From Erodium maritimum (Eukaryota > Streptophyta > Magnoliopsida > Geraniales > Geraniaceae): a stretch of 64,000 nt of DNA. The notes beneath the pieces are model-generated. The model saw only the letters and a program-made list of their open reading frames with translations, did no database searches and was not told the DNA's origin. Location of the stretch: the NCBI GenBank assembly GCA_963921825.1, contig OY997596.1, positions 61,702,754-61,766,753 on the forward strand, read 5' to 3'. Positions 26,101 to 33,539 of the stretch are shown one piece after another (within the stretch, counting starts at the first letter, position 1; every line of letters begins with the position of its first letter). The position numbers and the translations under genes are program-made.

Positions 26101-28359
26101 CACCTGACTCAGAAGTTCCATACAAAAAAGACGAATCTGTGACTCGAGATTCATTTGAAAATGTGAAATCACTGGCATCTGAACCAGTTGAATCCTCTGT
26201 TTTGGTGATAAGACTCTCTTCATGCATCAAAGTAGAACTAGAAAGTATAGAATCATTAGCAGTGGAGATTATAACATAAGAACTGGCTGGATCTACTGTT
26301 TTGGTAATATGAGTCTCTTCATGCACCAAACTAACACTAGATGGAATCACATTAGAGTCAATTGAATCCACTGTTTTGGTGCTAAGGGTCTCTCCATGCA
26401 CCAAACTAGAATTGGATGGAATCATATTAGAATCGGCTGAATCCACTGTTTCGGTCATAAGGGTATTTACATGCAGCAAAGTAGAACTTGAAGGAATCAG
26501 ATTAGAATCGGCTGAATCCACAGTTCTGGTCATAAGAGACTCTTTGTGCATCAAAGTAGAGTTTGAAAACACGGAACCATTGGCACTAGAGGGATGCGAA
26601 TCAGAACCACTTGAATCCTCTGTTTTGGTGGCATGAGTTTCTTCATGCATCACAGTGGATATGTTAACATGCACAGGGGTCACTTTATTCTCAGGAACGT
26701 TGCCATTTATTGTAGTTGTATCTTCTAGAGATCTGTGTTCTTTCACAGAGTTTTCCTTGTGAAGATCTCCTAGACCCAGAATCCAAATCTCAATCACTCG
26801 ATCCAAGAAGTCCCTTCCTAGATGGGATAGGGAAAAGTTATGGAGTCCTGACACCTATAATCAGAAAAGGTATTAAGCAATTGGTTAGGGAAAATTTAGA
26901 ATGGTCTAACTTGTCATGAACTCTGATGTACATTCATAAATCTTAAATGTTCTACTCATAAAGTACTTCTATGACCCTTGAGGGGCTAAAAAGCCCCCAC
27001 AATTGAATTCCCAGCTTCTTGGACAAAAAATAAACAAACTAACTAGCTGCTTCTCGATAAAGCCTTGGGCATATCATCAGCTTCATATTTTGGGAAATGG
27101 AGTACAAAAATGTGGGTGATTACATGATTCCCAATCATATCAACATTTTTTCCTTCCATGTAGTATATAGTGCATACCAAATTAGAACAGTAGATCAAAA
27201 TTTAACTGCGCCATCTACAGAGGACAATACAAATTGGTAGCAAATTAAGTAAACAATGGCATTATATATTCATAACCCAGACCCATTAACAAAATCTCAA
27301 AATCCAACTTAAACTAGGCAATGCAACCAACTGAATTGCTAAAGAGTAAAAACAAACACACATATGCACCACAAAATTCAACGATAAACATTGAGATTCA
27401 GCTTGCAAACCTCTTTGCCGATCAAGACAATTTCAAATTAAGTAAACAATGGCATTATATATTCATAATCGAGACCCATTACAAAAATCGAACTTAAACT
27501 ACCAATCGAACAACTAAAGAGTACAAACAAACACGCATATGCATATACGAGTTCAATTTCTCATAAACCACCACAAAAAATAACCATAAACATTGAGATT
27601 CAGCTTGCAAATCTCTTTTCCGATCAAAACAATTTGGTAGAAAATGAAGTAAACAATTGCATTATGCATTCCTAATCCAGACCCATCAACAAAATCTCAA
27701 AATCCAGCTTCCACTAGGCAATGCAACCAATTCAACTGCAAAAAAGTAAAAACCAAACAAGCATATACATCTACGAGCTCAATTTCCCCAAAACCACCAC
27801 GCAATTCAACTATAAACATTGAGATTCAGCTTCCAAATCTCTTTTCCGATCAGACAATTTGGTAGAAAATTAAGTAAACAATGGCATTATACATTCCTAA
27901 TCCAGACCCATTAACAAAATCTCATAATTCAACTTCCACTAGGCAATGCAACCAATTCAACAGCTAAAAAGTAAACCAGCTCAAATTCTCCAAAAACCAC
28001 CTCATAATTCAACAAAAAAAAACATTAAGAATCAGCTAGCAAACCTCTTTGCCACTCTTTTTCCGTTTCCGGTAAAGATTGAAGTAGACGACAGAAATGG
28101 CGGAGAAAGTCACGACGGCGCCGACCACGAGAGCGGAGTGAGGACTGAGCGCGGCTCTGAACCGAAACGGCGCGGAACGGAATTGGAGGAATCCGAGCTT
28201 ATTGGAGGTCCTTTTGGCGCGAAGGCCGGAGGGAGGAGACCTCAGGTGGCGCGCGCCGCCGAGGAAGTCCCGCCGGGCGGAGAAGAGGCTGGTGGAGAGA
28301 GGATTGCATGAGATTAGGGTCAGGGTTTGGGGATTTGCAGAGAAGAAGCTCAGCTCCAT
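17185..28359 (-). CDS. MRL1: MRL1-type pentatricopeptide repeat protein, chloroplastic (rbcL mRNA maturation)
   Basis: Complete 19-exon gene, 1,246 aa. Exons: 28045-28359, 25693-26854, 25377-25608, 25108-25171, 24872-25016, 24665-24780, 24037-24165, 23704-23880, 23426-23590, 22741-22881, 22074-22173, 21371-21479, 21152-21243, 20653-20743, 20019-20250, 19833-19925, 18568-18616, 18192-18285, 17185-17419. All phases agree; intron 4 uses a GC donor (AAG|GCAAGG). The N-terminus looks like a plastid transit peptide, followed by a hydrophobic segment near residues 73-93. Residues 177-337 are a Ser/Thr/Asp-rich degenerate repeat. PPR units run from about residue 590 to 960 (DAMFEVFHKMVNAGIEPNVH, PDRVVFNALITACGQSGA and others). 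The C-terminus has GFGEYDP, GIVPSVSF, LLTILKGLKHRLAAGA and RIGLAVTALLRRL, conserved beyond the PPRs. MRL1 is known to stabilise processed rbcL transcripts in Chlamydomonas and Arabidopsis. Introns carry a TRIM and several MITEs. Confidence 0.95.
17446..17626. mobile_element. Tourist-like MITE with TTA target duplication
   Basis: Left end GAGCATCTCCAACGCGTTGG, right end inverted GTGCATCTCCCATAGGAG. TTA flanks both ends exactly (17443-17445 and 17627-17629), the standard PIF/Harbinger target site. It lies in the last intron of MRL1. Confidence 0.75.
17650..18000. repeat. Decayed TRIM-internal repeats in the last MRL1 intron
   Basis: Motifs 'ctcatgtgcgggactgaacatctatatgtg', 'aagacgggacatctgcata' and 'catgtgggtcgtagcaggattgaacat' are variants of the repeats inside the TRIM elements at 28746-28980 and 61062-61188, in the orientation of the latter. 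LTRs are not recognisable here. Confidence 0.4.
18773..19008. mobile_element. MITE with Harbinger-like ends
   Basis: GGTATCTACAGTGGGGGCGA at the left, inverted GAGCATCTGCAGTGCATGGG at the right. It lies in MRL1 intron 16 and abuts the next element by three bases. Confidence 0.55.
19012..19583. mobile_element. MITE with a second MITE nested in it
   Basis: Outer ends are GGGCATCTCCAATGCACTCC and inverted GGGCATCTCCAATCATACTC, nearly identical over 14 bases. Within it, 19263-19476 is a shortened family A element ('agtaacacactgccacc', 'gaaggtggcagtg'). It lies in MRL1 intron 16. Confidence 0.6.
20905..21113. repeat. MITE family D-like relic in an MRL1 intron
   Basis: 'taagggataattgaaaaaaagt' at the left and 'gggcatttttgtaatcaaga' at the right, with 'aagggtaaaatcgtaatttt' and 'aagtgcaacaaaatacaagtt' between, recall the family D elements. 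Only loosely conserved. It lies in intron 13. Confidence 0.35.
22390..22681 (+). mobile_element. TRIM retrotransposon, family copy in MRL1 intron 10
   Basis: The left LTR (22390-22501) begins TGTTGAAGTGTGTGTC and ends TTTTAACA. It is followed at once by TGGTATCAGAGATGG, a primer-binding site for initiator tRNA-Met. The right LTR (about 22571-22681) begins TTGAAGTGTGTGTCC and ends GGGCTTTAACA, preceded by a purine run, GAAGGAAAG. The internal part is only about 70 bp. Flanks are GTATT and ATATT, a 5-bp target duplication with one mismatch. LTRs match the elements at 28634 and 60950. It is antisense to MRL1 and lacks any coding region. Confidence 0.82.
23080..23330. repeat. MITE family F copy in MRL1 intron 9
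   Basis: Ends 'aaaaaaattgacaacccctgaag' and 'cgggttgtcaaaaacttttt' are inverted copies. The core 'gaaaataccc', 'tcatcatgtcatg', 'gctgatggaattggagtaaattgag' matches the copies near 12836 and 14420. Confidence 0.55.
27239..28065. repeat. Four tandem units of about 200 bp in MRL1 intron 1 that include the exon-1 donor
   Basis: Units start near 27239, 27434, 27645 and 27866. Each has 'aaattaagtaaacaatggcattata', 'ccagacccattaacaaaatctc', 'taggcaatgcaaccaa' and ends 'gagattcagcttgcaaacctctttgccgatc' or a variant. The fourth unit ends with the real exon-1 3' end and splice donor at 28043-28045. The unit ending near 27410 keeps an intact AG|GTTTGC donor copy; in the two middle units the GT has become AT. 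Confidence 0.75.
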
Positions 28360-28633
28360 GGAACGGAGAGAGAGAGAGAGGAGAGGAGAGGATAGTGATG
28401 AAGAGAGGGAGAGTGATGAGAGGAATTATGTTCCTCTCGTTGTTGGTTTGGTTGGTTATAGCTCATCCGTTTGATGTCCACGTGGCACGATTTTGTTCTT
28501 CTCCTTTTTTTTTATTCTAGAATATTTGAAGAATTAATAATTACCTCTCATGTTACAATATAACGGTAAAATTGTACTATATAAATTGTTTCTGGATTAT
28601 TAATATTATATTTTACGAGGACAAATCTAATAA

Positions 28634-29092
28634 TGTTGAAGTGTGGGTCGCACATAGAAAATGTGTGGATAAATTGACCCATTGATATACATCGTGATGT
28701 CTCCACCCATAAGTTCGAGCTTTTGGGTTGGATTGTGCTTTAACATGGTACAGAGCCTGGTCCGGCCTAAGACATGTTTGTCACCTCCACCCTGTGGTCT
28801 CCGGCCCATATGCAGATGTCCAGTCCTGCTATGGCCCCCGTGTAGATGTTCAGTCCTGCTATGGTCCACGTATAGATGTCCAATATGCAGATGTCCAGTC
28901 CTGCTATGGCCCACATGTAGATGTTCAGTCCTGTTATGGTCCACGTGTAGATGTCCAGTCCTACACGTGAGGGGGAGTAGTGTTGAAGTGTGAGTCCCAC
29001 ATCAAAAATGTGTGGATAAATTGACCCATTGATATACATCTTGATGTCTCCACCCATAAGTTCGAGCTTTTGGGTTGGATTGTGCTTTAACA
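28634..29092 (+). mobile_element. Complete TRIM retrotransposon upstream of MRL1
   Basis: Two 112-bp LTRs at 28634-28745 and 28981-29092, both TGTTGAAGTGTG...GCTTTAACA, differ at only a few bases. The first is followed by TGGTACAGAGCCTGG, a primer-binding site for initiator tRNA-Met with a small deletion. The second is preceded by the polypurine tract GAGGGGGAG. A perfect AATAA target duplication flanks the element (28629-28633 and 29093-29097). The 235-bp interior holds about five imperfect repeats of a 'gatgtccagtcctgctatgg' unit and no protein gene. It starts 275 bp upstream of the MRL1 ATG, in opposite orientation. Confidence 0.92.
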
Positions 29093-29103
29093 AATAAAAA
29101 CTC

Positions 29104-30060
29104 TGCTCATTCTAAAAAGGGGAAATCATGGGTCTTAACCGGGTTTGAGCTTTGTTTTGACGATCTTAACCGAGCTTGACTTTTTTTTGTATTTCCCAAC
29201 TACGACTTTTCCCTTTTTTGGACTATCAGTTCTCGTCAGAAATAACGGCACCGTTAGCTTTTCTACCACGTGTGGCTCACATGTTCGAAAATATTTTTGT
29301 AAATGCCACATTTGCCCTCACTTATTCGCGTTTGCAGATATGAACAACAAGTTTGAGAATCTAGAGAGCACAACAAGAATCAGACTGAGGATACAAGAAT
29401 CCCAGTTTGTAGATGAGGAAAACAGGGATATTATAATAAGTAAGGACATCATATAGGCATATTGAGGATACAATTATTCTCATTTGCAGATACAAAAACC
29501 AAGTTTGAGAATGAAGAAAACAATCATCACTAAACGGTTTGAGAATACAGATGTAAAAACAGACTTCACAACGACATTTTTCGAAGCAAATCCTTCTTCC
29601 TGTGAATATTTTCACATTTTCGACGATATCTGGGTTAAACAAATCATGTAATATATGCGAATATCACCAGCCTTGTGGTTATCAGTTGATATCTCCGACG
29701 ATTTCGTTCTCAGTATTTATTTCCGATGATCTGGATCTCAATTGCGATCTCCGATGAATTGGTTCTGAGTTGACATCTCCGACGAGCATGTCCTCATTTG
29801 CGATCTCCGACGAGCACGTCCTTAGTTGCAATCTCCGACAAGATCGTCCTCAGTTTTTGCTTAGAATCGAGTTTCAGAGGACCGAGGATTTCTTGGACAG
29901 ACGCGTGTTTTTTAGACGGCGAAATTCGATGCTTGAATCGAATTTCAGATATTTTCTCATCAGCTGTGAATTTTGTCAAAGCCACCAGAGTGTCATTTTT
30001 GTTTCTCCCCAAAAAGTAAACAATGTGGGTTGCAAAAGAAACTCAATTATAATACAAAGT
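29104..30060. repeat. Intergenic region with a tandem array of about 32-bp units at 29690-29860
   Basis: Five to six imperfect units of the form 'agttg(a/c)(g/t)atctccgacgagca(t/c)gtcctc' run from 29690 to 29860. Both strands stay open across part of the array, but no family is recognised in either frame. The remainder (29104-29680) shows no recognisable gene. Confidence 0.5.
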
Positions 30061-30093
30061 AATCTATAACGTTTTAAAATTATGCATTCTCAC

Positions 30094-30180
30094 CTTGTGA
30101 CCATGGGCATTACATTGATCAACAATCTGATGAATACCATATGCAATACCCTGCAATGTTGTAAGGTAAAGTAGAGCCAG
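30094..30180 (-). pseudogene. Orphan exon of an FGGY-family carbohydrate kinase
   Basis: An 87-nt in-frame segment reads LALLYLTTLQ then GIAYGIHQIVDQCNAHGHK. It has a proper acceptor before it (TTTACAG) and a donor after it (AAG|GTGAGA). The 'LALLYLxTxQGIAYGTRHIVxHCNAHGHK' stretch is conserved in plant FGGY (ribulokinase-like) kinases, just before the IDTLLACGG region. None of the neighbouring exons is present on either side as far as I can read, so this is a captured or left-behind gene fragment. It could still be transcribed as a cassette exon. Confidence 0.68.
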
Positions 30181-30559
30181 CTGTAAACTAGAAGTCAGAA
30201 TAGAGTCATATTAACACTGTCATCTACCAGAACAACACTATAAACATCACCCCTGAAAAAATTACACATCAATGTCTATTTCACTAAAATCATAAGTTAG
30301 CTAATTTAATTTGTTGTCATGATATTAACATTCCTCGTAAAAGAATAAAATAAAGGCAGTCATAATGAAATCAAACCTATACCTAATTCAAATTTCTAGT
30401 CAACAAAAACTACTGTTATTATTGTTAACCATATTGAAATCAACCTATACTATTCAAAATTCTAATCAACAAAAGATATTGATAGTAACCATCATTTATC
30501 TCATGTAAATGTAACAGATATAAGCAAGATAGAAGTCTTACTAACATCAATTAACTAGA

Positions 30560-32550
30560 AATAAAATGTTCAACGATTAGTCATGGCAGTTCTGAGTGCT
30601 TGATGGACTGATGTGGCATCTTCATGAGCAGCTCTGGCAGCTTCACTCAAATCATCGAAATCGCTTTCCGTCACCTCCTCTTCCCACACGTTCGTCTGGA
30701 CAGTCTGTGCACGCTGACTGATATTCTCAAGGGCTAACAGCAGAGGGGCAGCACTCGGGACACTAAAACCATGCCCTGGAAGCTGAACCTGTCTCGGACA
30801 TAAATCTAGGCGGCCCGAACTCTCCGTTGATCGGCAGGGCCGGCCTCAAACGAGAATTTGATTGATATCTTTTTTTCGTATGAAAAAAATATAATAAGAA
30901 AATAAGTAAATTTGCTCATAAAAGTATTATACTAGATCATATTGAGCAAATGGGCATCAACATCTATTTATAGCACTAAAAAATCTAAATGGGTGACGAA
31001 GATTAATTTCTAACAAGACACCCTCGATGGATAAGATTAAGTGTTTAGAATTTTATACAAAAAAATCCAAATATTTAATATATATTCATGTCAAGTTTAG
31101 ATATGATAGGTTCCGCATAATTCTAGAAAATTACACCAAATTATGCTAGCTTATATGTGAAATCGTGTATAAATAGTTATTGTCATCAACTTCTAAAAAA
31201 ATTCACACTTGCAAATTATTTTTAAATACTACATATGGATAACTAGTATTAATCATATATAACCAAAAATAAGAAAATCATTAGAGCCGACACTAACGAC
31301 GCAAGGTAGTATCTACGTGAGACTTTTCAAGTACTAAGGGCATTCGGTATCGAAACCCACCGGTTAACCAACACGAACAAAATAGGACAATGTCAACACA
31401 ATCTCTCAATTACCTCATGATATATGCCCAAGTTCATTTGACTATTGTTGCTCTTTAAAGGTTAAAGAAGCTTAGAAACAAACTTATGCCTATTGATGTT
31501 CATGCCTTTCAGTCTTTCCTCTCATATCCTATGAGTGTAATAAGTTCTTTGTGGTCCGAACTCTCTGTTGAGTATCTTCATGTCCATGATTGGTAAGCAT
31601 CTCAATCTTCTATGAGTGAATCATTTTCTCTACAGTCTGGGCAATACAACTCCGTGGAATAGATGTAGAAAGTCAACTCTAGTATTTGTCTTCTTTAATC
31701 ATGAAATGAAATTTTAGTAATACTTATTTGATTTAATTTTGGAATGGTTTCTTTTTATTTTGACTTGTATATTAGTCAAGTTAGCTTTGATTTCTTACAC
31801 AACCTTTACAGTTTGTGGTGTATATTAGTACCCCCGAATTTCAATATTGTTTAACCCAACAAGACTTTGCTTCTAGTCCATAAATTCCATAGATTATTTT
31901 TTAATAAACGATTCTATTTTTTACTAAACAATTTAATATTTCACTCACAATAAGACAATATTGATATTCTTAAAGACTCATCTTTAGATATATATCTGCA
32001 TTTGAATGTCTAAAGAACTTTATTCATAAAATATCAAAGAAGTAGAATATATTAAATCTATACTTATTGGATTTCTCATACGTTTGCTTCACATTTTTTT
32101 ACTCTGATCATAAAAATCTATATTCAATATTAGATTTTTTTTTCTAGTTTCGATGAGGCCTTAAGCGGTTGCTTAAAGCTTGAGTCGGCCCTGTTGATCT
32201 GGAGGGTTGCGAGCAATCTCTCTGTCTTCTGGCCCCGGTCAGTCAAGAAGCGCCAAGGGAAAGCCCTTTTCGTTGTCTCCACAGCAGGTTCAGGTGGAAA
32301 GTTATCGCATACTTTTCCGATGAAGCGGCGGCAACATGGAGGCAGTCCTTAAGTTCGTCAACCATGGCAAACAGCTGGCCGATAAGCACCACCAGAGCCT
32401 CCATGTCTGGCTCAATGCCGTCATACATGGTCATGCCCATCCCTTCATAATGAAGTAACAGATCCGCAGCCACATCACGCACATCTCCAAGGATCACATC
32501 AACACCTGTTGAAATGTCCACCAGACCTCCGAAAAACTGACTCATGCCAT
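30560..32550 (-). pseudogene. Unrecognised duplicated gene, copy 1, split by a hAT-like element
   Basis: Read on the minus strand, the N-terminal part (32194-32550) gives FFGGLVDISTGVDVILGDVR, LLLHYEGMGMTMYDGIEPDM and MVDELKDCLHVAA. It then loses frame through a small deletion relative to copy 2 (35865-36381). After the transposon the sequence resumes (30570-30834) and reads through VSRVLPPLLLALENLNQRAQ, VWEEEVTESDFDDLSEAARA and HQALRTAMTNR to a stop. I do not recognise the protein. It is probably soluble and alpha-helical. A third, inverted partial copy lies at 32690-32990. Confidence 0.55.
30835..32193. mobile_element. Non-autonomous hAT-like transposon with 8-bp target duplication
   Basis: The ends are CAGGGCCGGCCTCAAACGAG and, inverted, CAGGGCCGACTCAAGCTTTA. 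The flanks are TTGATCGG and TTGATCTG, an 8-bp duplication with one change. The intact paralogue at 36125-36140 shows the uninterrupted sequence (GTTGATCGGGAGGG), so the boundaries are certain. The 1,359-bp interior is AT-rich without a transposase. A related, truncated element starts at 36382. The CAGGG terminus and 8-bp duplication are hAT hallmarks. Confidence 0.88.
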
Positions 32551-32982
32551 CTGAAATTAACGAACCAAAAAAATTAGAACAATGTAACGAAAATACGAAG
32601 AAACAGTTGTTACAGACTACGAAAATACGAAGAAGAAGCAGTTGATACAGACCTTTTTTTTTAGACAAAGAAAGAAAAAGGTCTGTAGGTCTGTATCCAC
32701 TGCTTCTTCTTCGTATTTTCGTGGTCTATATCAACTGCTTCTTCGTATTTTCGTTACATTGTTCTAATTTTTTGGTTTGTTAATTTCAGATGGCAACTCC
32801 ACTCACCTTGAGTTAGTTTTCCGAAGATCTGGTGGACATTTCAGCAGGTGCGGAGGTGATCTTTGGAGATGTGCGTGATGTGGCTGCGGATCTATTACTT
32901 CATTATGAAGGGAAGGGCATAACCATGCATAACGACATTCAGCCAGACATGAAGGCTATGGTAGTGCTCATCGACCGGCTCT
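32370..32982. repeat. Long inverted repeat (arms about 285-295 bp, loop about 35 bp)
   Basis: The left arm (32370-32653) and right arm (32690-32982) are inverted copies of the same gene fragment, sharing for example CTTCATTATGAAGGGA, GATGTGCGTGATGTGGCTGC, GTTACATTGTTCTAATTTTT and GTATTTTCGT. Near the centre 'gcagttgatacagacc' faces 'ggtctgtatccactgc'. The arms include the end of an intron, its acceptor and coding sequence. RNA from either strand could fold into a long hairpin. Confidence 0.85.
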
Positions 32983-33115
32983 ATCAAGAATTAAGTAAAT
33001 CAGATCACACCTGTGAAAGTAACTGTCGTGAGAATATAGCCCCTCACAAGGAATTCGAAACGGTATGGTATCTTGTGCTAATCGTCAAGATAGTTATCAA
33101 ACTAATTTAACCTGG
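32690..33115 (+). pseudogene. Unrecognised duplicated gene, copy 3 (inverted)
   Basis: The plus strand reads DLVDISAGAEVIFGDVRDVA, LLLHYEGKGITMHNDIQPDM and MVVLIDRLYQ, parallel to copies 1 and 2 but in the opposite orientation, then leaves the homology near 32982. An acceptor-like TTTCAG precedes it at 32790. It is a fragment and forms the right arm of the inverted repeat. Confidence 0.5.
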
Positions 33116-33306
33116 TCAAAGTGAACAATATATGGCAGATGATAATGTAATAAACTAATGTTCGTCAAAGAGATAAGTGCAGGGCAACTATTCTGCCATA
33201 TCAAACTAATTTAGCCTGGCCAAAGTAAAAAATATCTACAAGATGAACAATATATATCTACAGGAGTTGTTATTACTCAACTCCTGTTTCAGCTACAAAG
33301 ACTCAC

Positions 33307-33420
33307 CTTGGCAGAGACCTCATCTCCAATCTCCATAGCTGAGCTTTACTCTACACTAGACCCAACTCAACAATGGCCATAGATCCATAACCATCCTCGC
33401 TCCGCCTCTTTTATACTCTC
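33307..33420 (-). promoter_or_regulatory. Possible promoter and first exon of the duplicated gene
   Basis: On the minus strand a TATAAAAG motif near 33410 is followed by a leader and ATGGAGATTGGAGATGAGG (MEIGDEVSAK) ending at the donor AAG|GTGAGT (33305-33307). The next sequence downstream is the inverted copy 3, so the original first exon would now be separated from copy 1. Joining it directly to copy 1 does not keep frame, so the link is a guess. Confidence 0.3.
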
Positions 33421-33539
33421 TCAACCCATAGGAGAGGAAGGTCCTAGGTTAACATAGGTTACGAAACGACGTCGCTGCTCTTCTTACTCGAGATAATTTA
33501 CTCTGGGCTTCTTCGGCCCAATCTGAAGGCCCGTTCACT

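Noticed and set aside
26025-26919. Plus-strand open frames across MRL1 exon 2
   Set aside because: They are the complement of the repeated coding sequence; the minus strand has splice sites and conserved protein on both sides.
28682-29093. Open frames with repeated DVQSCYGP-like peptides
   Set aside because: They are translations of the short tandem repeat inside the TRIM, open on both strands by composition, with no start or conserved domain.
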